A DNA stretch of 33,287 nucleotides, from positions 1-33,287 of the forward strand of contig JACSRS010000173.1 of the NCBI GenBank assembly GCA_014879655.1. Direction: 5' to 3'. How positions within the stretch are numbered: position 1 is the stretch's first letter; each line of letters starts with the position of its first letter. Below are positions 8,215-15,430 of this stretch, piece after piece. Source of the DNA: Burkholderiaceae bacterium. GTDB lineage: Bacteria > Pseudomonadota > Gammaproteobacteria > Burkholderiales > Burkholderiaceae_C. The notes under the pieces were generated by a model. That model did not search any database. It saw only the letters and a list, made by a program, of their open reading frames with translations, and was not told the origin of the DNA. A program made the position numbers and the translations under genes.

Positions 8215-10845
8215 ATGGGCACCGTGCTTTCCTTGTTGCGCAGCTTCTCCTGGCAGGAGTTGCGCCACCACCCGTGGCGCAACGCGGCAGCGGTGCTGGC
8301 CGTCACGCTGGGCGTGGCGCTGGCGTTTTCGGTGCACCTGATCAATGCATCGGCGCTGGACGAGTTTGCCGGCGCGGTGCGCACCGTGAACGGACAGCCT
8401 GACCTGACACTGCGCGCAGCCAGCGGCAAGCTGGACGAATCACTCTACGGCACGCTCGCGCGCAACACGCAAGTGGCACTGGCCAGCCCGGTACTGGAAG
8501 TGAGCACGCTGGCCACCGGCGCCAACGGCAAAAAGATGCCGCTGCGCGTGCTGGGCGTGGACGCGCTGCTGATCGCGACCCTGGCGCCGGCACTGATGCC
8601 GCTGCCCGACCCGCAGGCCGACCGGCTGGCCATGCTGGCGCCGTCATCGGTGTTTCTCAGCGATGCCGCAGCGCGCGCCCTCGGCAAGCCCGATACGCCC
8701 ACCCGCTACGGTGAAGTGATCAGCTTGCAGGCTGGACTGAGTCAGGCCCGGGTCACGGTCGCGGGCAGAACCGGCACCGCAGGTAGCGGCGCGCCGCTGG
8801 CGGTGATGGACATTGGCGCGGCGCAGGATCTGTTCGGGCGTGGTGGCGAGATCAGTCGGATCGACATCCGCCTGCAGCCCGGCACCGACGCGGCCGCCTT
8901 CACCCGTTCGCTGCAGCTGCCGGCCGGCGTGACCGCCAGCGAACCTGGCGACGACGCACAGCGGGTCAGCAACCTGTCACGTGCCTACCGGGTGAACCTG
9001 ACGGTGCTGGCGCTGGTGGCGCTGTTCACCGGCGCGTTTCTGGTGTATTCGGTGCTGTCGCTCAGTGTGGCGCGGCGCGCGCAGCAGTTCGCCCTGCTGG
9101 GCGTGCTGGGCCTGACACCCGGGGAGCGGCTGCGGCTGGTGCTGGTGGAATCGCTCCTGCTCGGCCTGCTGGGCAGCGCTGCCGGCATTGCGCTGGGCAG
9201 CGTGCTGGCGGCGCTTGCGCTGCGCCTGCTGGGCGGTGATCTGGGCGGCGGCTACTTTGCCGGCGGTGCGCCCACGCTGCGCTGGGACGGTCCCGCCGCG
9301 CTGCTGTACGGCGCGCTGGGCGTGGCGGCAGCTAGCGTGGGCAGCTGGTGGCCGGCGCGGGCGGCGCAGCACCTGCCACCGGCGCAGACGCTCAAGGGGC
9401 TGGGCCTGTCTGCGCAGGGGCGCATGCACCGCGTCTGGCCGCTCGGCCTGATCGCCGCCGGCGTGCTGCTAGCCCAGCTACCGCCCGTTGCCGGTGTGCC
9501 ATTGGCCGCCTACCTCTCGGTCGGCCTGCTGCTGGTGGGCGGTATCACCGCACTGCCGTGGATGATCGCGCTGGTCTACGACCGCCTGGCACCCTTGCTG
9601 GCCCACCGGCTGCTACCGCTGCTGGCGGTGGAGCGCGCTCGCCGTGTGCGCGAGAGCGCGGCTGTGGCAGTGAGCGGCGTGGTGGCCGCGCTGGCGCTGT
9701 CGGTCGCGCTGACGGTGATGGTGGCGAGCTTTCGCGATTCGGTGACGCAGTGGCTGGACGTGGTGCTGCCCGCCGATCTGTACGTGCGGGCCAGTGGCGG
9801 CGGGTCGGCCGACGCGGCGCTGCTGCCGCCCGAGCTGCCAGCGGCCGTGGCGCGCCTACCCGGTGTGCGCCAGGTGGGCACGCAGCGCCATGTACCGCTG
9901 CAGCTGGACCCGGCGCGCCCCGCGGTCACCGTGATCAGCCGCGACCTGGGCGACCCGGCCCGCAGCCTGGCGCTGGTGGGACAGCCGCTGCCCGTGCCAG
10001 AAGACCGCACGGGCATCTGGGTCAGCGAGGCGATGGCGGCACTCTACGGCGTGACCCCCGGCAGTGATTTTCAGGCACTTTCCAAGCTTTTTACGGGCAA
10101 ACCCAGCGTCGAACCGTCAGTTTCAGCTACTTTTTTCGTAGCTGGAATCTGGCGCGACTATGCCCGCCAGTCGGGTGCCGTGGTGATGGAGCGGCGCGAC
10201 TACCAGCGCCTGAGCGGTGATCTGCAGGTCAACGACCTGGCGATCTGGCTGGAACCCGGCGCCGATGTTGCGCAGTTGCAGGCCGCCGTGCGCAAGGCGG
10301 CGGGCGCGCTGATGGCTGGCAAACCACCGACCGACCCGACGGGCGGCACCGGTCCGACCACCGATAACGCAGGCGAGTTGCTGGAATTCGCCTCGGCCGG
10401 CCAGATTCGCGCCACTTCGCTGCGCATCTTTGACCGCAGCTTTGCCGTCACCTACTGGCTGCAGGCGGTGGCCATCGGTATCGGTCTGTTCGGCGTGGCG
10501 GCCAGCTTTGGGGCCCAGGTGCTGGCAAGGCGCAAGGAGTTTGGCCTGCTCGCGCACCTGGGGCTGACCCGGCGCCAGATCCTCACGGTGGTGGCCGGCG
10601 AAGGCGCTGCATGGACGGCCATGGGCGCACTGGCCGGCCTGGCGCTGGGGCTAGCCGTATCCGTCGTGCTGGTGCATGTGGTGAACCCGCAGAGCTTTCA
10701 CTGGACGATGGACCTGTCCGCCCCCTGGCTGCGCCTGCTGGCGCTGTGCGCCGCCGTGGTGCTGGCCGGCACCCTGACTGCCTGGATGGCCGGGCGCGCG
10801 GCGGCCGGGCGGGATGCGGTGCTGGCGGTGAAGGAAGACTGGTAG
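8215..10845 (+). CDS. ABC transporter permease, two FtsX domains (AttFG/YbbP-like)
   Basis: This large inner-membrane permease of 876 residues carries two FtsX modules. After a first transmembrane helix (about residues 22-45) and a periplasmic domain, module 1 covers about residues 260-380 (helices around LALVALFTGAFLVYSVLS and LLLGLLGSAAGIALGSV). More helices and a second periplasmic domain follow, then C-terminal module 2 (about 740-870, with RRKEFGLLAHLGLTRRQ between helices). Permeases of this type do not translocate through a classical pore but move lipids or lipoproteins or transmit force. The ATPase partner is inferred to be the gene at 5056, and the AttH-like protein at 12000 a partner. 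Residues about 618-645 hold an AT-rich in-frame island. Confidence 0.88.
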   Translation: MGTVLSLLRSFSWQELRHHPWRNAAAVLAVTLGVALAFSVHLINASALDEFAGAVRTVNGQPDLTLRAASGKLDESLYGTLARNTQVALASPVLEVSTLATGANGKKMPLRVLGVDALLIATLAPALMPLPDPQADRLAMLAPSSVFLSDAAARALGKPDTPTRYGEVISLQAGLSQARVTVAGRTGTAGSGAPLAVMDIGAAQDLFGRGGEISRIDIRLQPGTDAAAFTRSLQLPAGVTASEPGDDAQRVSNLSRAYRVNLTVLALVALFTGAFLVYSVLSLSVARRAQQFALLGVLGLTPGERLRLVLVESLLLGLLGSAAGIALGSVLAALALRLLGGDLGGGYFAGGAPTLRWDGPAALLYGALGVAAASVGSWWPARAAQHLPPAQTLKGLGLSAQGRMHRVWPLGLIAAGVLLAQLPPVAGVPLAAYLSVGLLLVGGITALPWMIALVYDRLAPLLAHRLLPLLAVERARRVRESAAVAVSGVVAALALSVALTVMVASFRDSVTQWLDVVLPADLYVRASGGGSADAALLPPELPAAVARLPGVRQVGTQRHVPLQLDPARPAVTVISRDLGDPARSLALVGQPLPVPEDRTGIWVSEAMAALYGVTPGSDFQALSKLFTGKPSVEPSVSATFFVAGIWRDYARQSGAVVMERRDYQRLSGDLQVNDLAIWLEPGADVAQLQAAVRKAAGALMAGKPPTDPTGGTGPTTDNAGELLEFASAGQIRATSLRIFDRSFAVTYWLQAVAIGIGLFGVAASFGAQVLARRKEFGLLAHLGLTRRQILTVVAGEGAAWTAMGALAGLALGLAVSVVLVHVVNPQSFHWTMDLSAPWLRLLALCAAVVLAGTLTAWMAGRAAAGRDAVLAVKEDW
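10069..10147. repeat. AT-rich repeat-like island with hairpin inside the permease gene
   Basis: This is a patch of T-rich sequence in an otherwise GC-rich gene. It contains a perfect 7-bp inverted repeat, CAGCTAC (10124-10130) and GTAGCTG (10138-10144), with the loop TTTTTTC. The portion 10098-10142 resembles 1069-1112 in mutL and is in the same codon phase. Part of the right end may be native sequence, because FVAGIWRDY looks like ordinary permease, so the exact borders are uncertain. Confidence 0.45.
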
Positions 10846-10908
10846 CGCCAATGGGGGACACAGATCACCCGGCTGCTGCCATCTAGCCGCCTACCCCGCC
10901 TTTCAAGC

Positions 10909-10914
10909 CACAAT
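10909..10914 (+). promoter_or_regulatory. -10-like hexamer directly before the PLP enzyme gene
   Basis: CACAAT ends 6 bases before the ATG at 10921. No Shine-Dalgarno or clear -35 is present. It is a candidate leaderless start like those at 2820, 8201, 15418 and 17816. Confidence 0.3.
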
Positions 10915-10920
10915 GACACC

Positions 10921-11988
10921 ATGACCCTTGGTACCCCGTCCAACCCAGCCTGGCTGCATGGCGCCATTGCCCGCATCGAGGCGGACTATCAGCGCAGCGC
11001 CGACACGCACCTGATTCCGCTGGCGCTGCCTGCGTTTTCGGATCATGGCATTGATCTTTACCTGAAAGACGAATCCACCCATCCGACCGGCAGCCTCAAG
11101 CACCGGCTGGCGCGGTCGCTGTTTCTGTATTCGCTCTGCAACGGTTGGCTGCACGAACGCTCGACGGTCGTGGAGGCTTCCAGCGGCTCCACGGCGGTGA
11201 GCGAGGCCTACTTTGCGCGGCTGCTGGGCCTGCCCTTTGTGGCGGTGATGCCGCGCCGCACGTCGGCCGAGAAGATTGCGCAGATCATGTTCTACGGCGG
11301 CCAGTGCCACCTGGTGGACCACGCAGGCCAGGTTTATGACGAGGCGCGCGCCGTGGCCGAGCGCACCGGCGGCCACTACATGGACCAGTTCACCTATGCC
11401 GAGCGCGCCACCGACTGGCGCGGCAACAACAACATTGCCGAGAGCATGTTCCAGCAGATGACCCGCGAGCGCCACCCGGTGCCGCGCTGGGTGGTGGTGG
11501 GTGCGGGGACCGGCGGCACCAGCGCCACGGTTGGCCGCTATGTGCGCTACCAGCAGCTGCCGACGCAGCTTTGCGTGGCCGACCCGGAGGGCTCGGTGTT
11601 CAGCGCCTACCACGCCAGCGGCGATGCATCGGTGACCGGGCCGGGCTCGCGCATCGAGGGCATCGGTCGCCCCCGTGTGGAGCCCAGCTTCATCCGCACG
11701 CTCGTGGACCGCATGATCGACGTGCCTGACGCCGATTCGGTGGCGGCCATGCGCGCGCTTTCCCAACTGCTGGGCCGGCGCGTGGGGCCGTCCACCGGCA
11801 CCAACTTCATCGCCATGCTGAGCATCGCCACGGAAATGCGCGAGCGAGGCGAACAGGGTTCCGTGCTTTCGCTGCTGTGCGACGCGGGTGAACGCTACCT
11901 GGCGACCTACTTCGACGCAGCATGGGTCGCAGAGAACCTGGGCGAATGTGGCGCGGCCTCCGAGCGGCTGGCCCAGACGCTGGTCTGA
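10921..11988 (+). CDS. PLP-dependent cysteine synthase-family enzyme, Cds1-like cysteine desulfhydrase
   Basis: This is a fold type II PLP enzyme of 355 residues. Lys60 in SLKHRLARS is the predicted Schiff-base lysine, SSGST (87-91) the substrate-carboxylate loop and GAGTGGT (194-200) the phosphate-binding loop. The sequence style ([27 protein letters not shown]) resembles the mycobacterial Cds1 group, which breaks L-cysteine to sulfide, pyruvate and ammonia, more than classical CysK/CysM. Cysteine synthase or another beta-replacement activity cannot be excluded. It sits between the permease and the AttH-like gene; 11 bases separate it from the GTG start of the latter, so the two are probably co-transcribed. 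Confidence 0.82.
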   Translation: MTLGTPSNPAWLHGAIARIEADYQRSADTHLIPLALPAFSDHGIDLYLKDESTHPTGSLKHRLARSLFLYSLCNGWLHERSTVVEASSGSTAVSEAYFARLLGLPFVAVMPRRTSAEKIAQIMFYGGQCHLVDHAGQVYDEARAVAERTGGHYMDQFTYAERATDWRGNNNIAESMFQQMTRERHPVPRWVVVGAGTGGTSATVGRYVRYQQLPTQLCVADPEGSVFSAYHASGDASVTGPGSRIEGIGRPRVEPSFIRTLVDRMIDVPDADSVAAMRALSQLLGRRVGPSTGTNFIAMLSIATEMRERGEQGSVLSLLCDAGERYLATYFDAAWVAENLGECGAASERLAQTLV

Positions 11989-11999
11989 GGATTTTTGCC

Positions 12000-13133
12000 G
12001 TGCCCAACCGATTCCCCCGCCGCCTTGTGCTGGCCGGCATGGGGTCGGGTTTGTTAGCCGGGCTTTTCACGGCGTTGCCGGCGGTCGCTCTGCCCCGCCG
12101 CATGCTGGCCTTTCCGCGTGACCACGGCGCCCACCCGGATTTGCGCACCGAGTGGTGGTACATCACCGGGCAGGCGGTCAGCGGCGAAGGGGCCAGGGCG
12201 CGGCAATTCGGCTTTCAGGTGACGTTTTTCCGCTCCCGGGTCGAAGCGACGCAAGGCCTGAAATCGAAATTCGCCGCCAAACAGCTGATCTTTGCCCACG
12301 CGGCCATCACCGACGTGCAAGGCCGCAAGCTCTGGCACGACCAGCGCATCGCCCGCGAGGGTTTTGACGTGGCAGCGGCCGCCACCAAGGACGCCGACTT
12401 GCGGCTGCGCGACTGGTCATTGCAACGCCAACCTGCCAAAGGGGCGCCAGCCACACCGGGCACGCCCCCGGAGCTCTGGCTGGCACGCGTGCAGGCGGGC
12501 GACTTTGCGCTGGATTTGCGCCTGCAACCTGCCCAGCCGCTGCTGCTCCAGGGCGATCAGGGCCTGTCGCGCAAGGGGCCGGACGCTGACCAGGCGAGCT
12601 ACTACTACAGCCTGCCGCAGTTGCAGACCCGCGGAAGGATCAGCCTGAAGGGCGAAACTTTCGATGTCACCGGCAAGGCCTGGCTGGACCACGAATGGAG
12701 CGAGGCGCTGTTGCACCCCGATGCCGTAGGCTGGGACTGGATCGGCATGAATCTGCTGGACGGCAGCGCGCTGACGGCGTTCCGCCTGCGGCGGGCCGAT
12801 GGCTCGACGCTGTGGAGCGGCGGGTCTTTCCGCGCCCAGTCGTCCAGCGGCTTGCTGACCTTCATTGCCAGCCCGGGTGAAGTGGCGTTTTCACCGCAGC
12901 GCTGGTGGACCAGCCCGCTGTCGCGTGCACGCTACCCGGTGGAGTGGATCGTGCGCACGCCGGCCGACTTTTACACCGTGAAAGCCGTGATCGACAACCA
13001 GGAGCTGGACAGCCGCGCTTCAACCGGCGCGATCTACTGGGAGGGGCTGAGCGAACTGTTCGACTCGAACGGCAAGCTGGTCGGGCGAGGTTATCTGGAG
13101 ATGACGGGCTACGCCAATCCGCTGCGGATGTGA
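12000..13133 (+). CDS. AttH/CrtC-like lipocalin-domain exported protein
   Basis: This is a predicted periplasmic protein of the AttH (lipocalin-like, often annotated carotenoid 1,2-hydratase) family. I chose GTG 12000 because GAGG (11987-11990) lies 9 bases upstream and it yields a signal peptide with a twin arginine (PRRLVLAG, Arg7-Arg8); the frame is open further upstream to an ATG at 11922 inside the previous gene. Family motifs are TEWWYITG (50-57) and WLDHEWSE (228-235), followed by GWDWIGMNLLDG. The length is 377 residues. Family members are typically encoded beside an ABC ATPase and FtsX permeases as AttEFGH, and the calycin-like fold suggests lipid binding. No carotenoid genes are nearby, so a hydratase role is unlikely. 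Confidence 0.82.
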   Translation: MPNRFPRRLVLAGMGSGLLAGLFTALPAVALPRRMLAFPRDHGAHPDLRTEWWYITGQAVSGEGARARQFGFQVTFFRSRVEATQGLKSKFAAKQLIFAHAAITDVQGRKLWHDQRIAREGFDVAAAATKDADLRLRDWSLQRQPAKGAPATPGTPPELWLARVQAGDFALDLRLQPAQPLLLQGDQGLSRKGPDADQASYYYSLPQLQTRGRISLKGETFDVTGKAWLDHEWSEALLHPDAVGWDWIGMNLLDGSALTAFRLRRADGSTLWSGGSFRAQSSSGLLTFIASPGEVAFSPQRWWTSPLSRARYPVEWIVRTPADFYTVKAVIDNQELDSRASTGAIYWEGLSELFDSNGKLVGRGYLEMTGYANPLRM

Positions 13134-13172
13134 GCGGCGACGGCCCCCCAGCTGGCGCCAGCAAGCCGCCGC
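13134..13172 (+). terminator. possible hairpin after the AttH-like gene
   Basis: GCGGCG (13134-13139) can pair with CGCCGC (13167-13172), enclosing the palindrome GCTGGCGCCAGC (13151-13162). It follows the stop immediately, but no U-tract comes after it, so termination is uncertain. It ends four bases before the FNR-like box. Confidence 0.3.
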
Positions 13173-13175
13173 AAA

Positions 13176-13217
13176 TTGCTCTGGATCAAGACGGCAGGGA
13201 GCGCCGAGGTCTAAAGT
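13176..13217 (+). promoter_or_regulatory. putative class II FNR/ANR-type promoter of the acetyl-CoA hydrolase gene
   Basis: TTGCTCTGGATCAA (13176-13189) matches the FNR box TTGAT-N4-ATCAA at 9 of 10 defined positions. A -10-like TAAAGT lies at 13212-13217. A start 6-7 bases beyond that, near 13223-13224, puts the centre of the box about 41 bases upstream, the classic class II activator position. No good -35 is present, as expected for an activated promoter. It lies 75 bases before the chosen ATG. Confidence 0.5.
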
Positions 13218-13263
13218 GAAAAACGAACCCCGTCACGAATACCCACCCAATCAAGGAGACCCC

Positions 13264-15384
13264 ATGACCGCACCCCTGATGATCGACTCCGTCAAAGCCG
13301 CTGTTGACCATGTGCTGGACACCATTCCCGGCGACATCGTGCTGGGCATTCCGCTGGCCATCGGCAAGCCCAATACCTTTGTCAACGAGCTGTACCGCCG
13401 CATCAAGGGCAACCCGTCGCGCAAGCTGCGCATCATCACCGCGCTGTCGCTGATCAAGCCGGTGGGCAAAAGCGAACTGGAGCAGCACTTTCTCGACCCG
13501 CTGGTGGAACGCGTATTCGCCGATTACCCGGACCTGGAATACGCGGTGGATCTGCGCGCCCACAAGCTGCCGCCCAACGTCGAGGTGCGCGAGTTCTTCA
13601 TGAAGACCGGCGACTACATCGGCAACGACGAGGCGCAGCAGAACTACATCTCGACCAACTACACCTTTGTGGCCCGTGACATGGCGGTGCAGGGCATGAA
13701 CGTGATCGCGCAGGCGGTTGCGGCCAAAGGCGAAGGCGCCGATCTGAAGCTCAGCCTCTCCAGCAACCCGGACGTGATTTTCGAGGTGGTCGAGAAGATG
13801 AAGGAGGCTGACCAGCCCTTGCTGAAGATCGGTGTGATCAACCACAAGATGCCCTACATGCCCAACGGCGCGGAAGTGGCACCCGATTTCTATGACGTGG
13901 TGGTCACCGACCCTTCCGCCACGCACACCGTGTTTGCACCGCCGAACAACAAGGTCAGCGCGGCCGACTACGCCATCGGCCTGCATGCATCCAGCCTGGT
14001 GGCCGACGGCGGCACGCTGCAGATCGGCATCGGATCCCTGGGCGACGCGATTGCACAGGCGCTGATCGTGCGCGACCGGCACGCCCAGGAATACCGGCAG
14101 CTGCTGACCTCGCTGTGCCCGGACGGCCTGGCCGGGCGCGAGCTCGGGCGTTTTGACCAGGGCCTGTACGGCTGCTCGGAGATGTTCGTCAACGGCTTTC
14201 TCAAGCTGATCGAGGCCGGCATCATCCGCCGCGAAGTGTTCAATGACACGGTCCTGCAGCAGATGCTCAACGACGGGCGCCTGGTCGACGAAACCATCAC
14301 GCCTCAGACCCTGCTCGCCCTGCTGGACGCCGGCCGTATCGCATCACCACTGTCGCACGCTGATCTGGCCTTTCTGAAAAAATTCGGCATTCTGCGCGCC
14401 GACGTGAAGTTGCAGGACGGCGAACTGGTGTTCGGCGACAAGCGGGCAGCGGCCAATCTGCGCGACCCGGCCGCTTTCGATACTGTCTGCGACGCGATGC
14501 TGGGCAGCCGGCTCAAGGGCGGCATCTTCATGACCGGCGGCTTCTTCCTGGGCCCGGGCGACTTCTACGAGCGCCTGCGCACCATGCCACCGCAGGAACT
14601 GGCGAAGATCGACATGACACGCATCGACTTCATCAACCAGCTTTACGGCCAGGGCAACCTGAAACGCGCCCAGCGACGCAAGGCGCGCTTCATGAACACA
14701 ACCATGATCGTCACGCTTCTGGGCGCAGCGGCCAGCGACGCGCTGGAGTCGGGCCAGGTGGTCAGCGGCGTGGGCGGGCAGTACAACTTTGTGGCGATGG
14801 CGCATGCGTTGCCGGATGCCCGACTGCTGATGATGCTGCGCGCCACGCACGACAACAAGGCCGGCCTGAAGAGCTCCATCGTCTGGAACTATGGCCACGT
14901 GACCATTCCGCGGCACCTGCGCGACATCATCATCACCGAGTACGGCGTCGCTGACTTGCGCGGCCAGCCCGACGGTGAAGTGGTGAAGCGACTGATCTGC
15001 ATTGCCGATTCGAGGTTTCAGGATGAACTGGTCAAGCAGGCCAAGGCGCACGGCAAGCTGGAGGCACACTACGAAGTGCCACCCCAGTACCGCAACAACT
15101 TCCCGGGCGCGCTGGAAGACAAGTTGCGCCCCTGGGCCGATGCCGGCTTGCTGCCGCCCTTCCCCTTCGGCACCGACCTGACGCCCGACGAGCTCAAGAT
15201 CGTCGGCGCGCTGAAAAAGCTCAAGCATGCGACCGAGCACCCCGGCGAGTTGCTGTCGCTGGCGCTCAAGAGCTTCTGGGAAGACAAGGAAGCGCCCGTG
15301 GCCTACCTGGAGCGGCTGGGTCTGGCCGATGCCCACAGCTTCAAGGACAGCGTGATCCGGCGCCTGTTCGCGGGCAACCTGTAA
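13264..15384 (+). CDS. acetyl-CoA hydrolase/CoA-transferase family protein, long form
   Basis: This enzyme of the acetyl-CoA hydrolase/4-hydroxybutyrate CoA-transferase family moves or hydrolyses CoA thioesters in the cytosol. I chose ATG 13264 (706 residues) because AAGGAGA at 13253-13259 is correctly placed. The frame also allows a GTG at 13216, but that lies within the predicted -10. Seen in the sequence are an N-terminal domain with GDIVLGIPLAIGKPN, GTLQIGIGSLGDAIAQAL in the middle, and a C-terminal domain with GVGGQYNF (about 502) and ITEYGVADLRG (about 557). It is longer than Cat1/Ach1 (about 500), mostly through extra sequence in the middle and C-terminus. Substrate and direction are not predictable; an anaerobic or low-oxygen acetate role fits the FNR-like box. 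Confidence 0.88.
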   Translation: MTAPLMIDSVKAAVDHVLDTIPGDIVLGIPLAIGKPNTFVNELYRRIKGNPSRKLRIITALSLIKPVGKSELEQHFLDPLVERVFADYPDLEYAVDLRAHKLPPNVEVREFFMKTGDYIGNDEAQQNYISTNYTFVARDMAVQGMNVIAQAVAAKGEGADLKLSLSSNPDVIFEVVEKMKEADQPLLKIGVINHKMPYMPNGAEVAPDFYDVVVTDPSATHTVFAPPNNKVSAADYAIGLHASSLVADGGTLQIGIGSLGDAIAQALIVRDRHAQEYRQLLTSLCPDGLAGRELGRFDQGLYGCSEMFVNGFLKLIEAGIIRREVFNDTVLQQMLNDGRLVDETITPQTLLALLDAGRIASPLSHADLAFLKKFGILRADVKLQDGELVFGDKRAAANLRDPAAFDTVCDAMLGSRLKGGIFMTGGFFLGPGDFYERLRTMPPQELAKIDMTRIDFINQLYGQGNLKRAQRRKARFMNTTMIVTLLGAAASDALESGQVVSGVGGQYNFVAMAHALPDARLLMMLRATHDNKAGLKSSIVWNYGHVTIPRHLRDIIITEYGVADLRGQPDGEVVKRLICIADSRFQDELVKQAKAHGKLEAHYEVPPQYRNNFPGALEDKLRPWADAGLLPPFPFGTDLTPDELKIVGALKKLKHATEHPGELLSLALKSFWEDKEAPVAYLERLGLADAHSFKDSVIRRLFAGNL

Positions 15385-15417
15385 CGGATACCTTCAGCAG
15401 ACATGGCCGCCAGCTTC

Positions 15418-15423
15418 TACACT
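15418..15423 (+). promoter_or_regulatory. -10-like hexamer directly before the MsbA-like gene
   Basis: TACACT ends 7 bases before ATG 15431. There is no Shine-Dalgarno. It is one of five sites with similar geometry. Confidence 0.3.
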
Positions 15424-15430
15424 TGTGGCC

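Noticed and set aside
11922-11999. ATG-initiated extension of the AttH-like protein
   Set aside because: It would lie inside the PLP enzyme gene and bury the signal peptide; GTG 12000 has a proper Shine-Dalgarno.
12000-13133. Carotenoid 1,2-hydratase function for the lipocalin-domain protein
   Set aside because: No carotenoid biosynthesis genes are nearby, and the match is to the AttH-like exported subgroup.
13216-13263. GTG-initiated 16-codon N-terminal extension of the acetyl-CoA hydrolase
   Set aside because: The GTG falls within the predicted -10 element, and the strong AAGGAGA supports ATG 13264.
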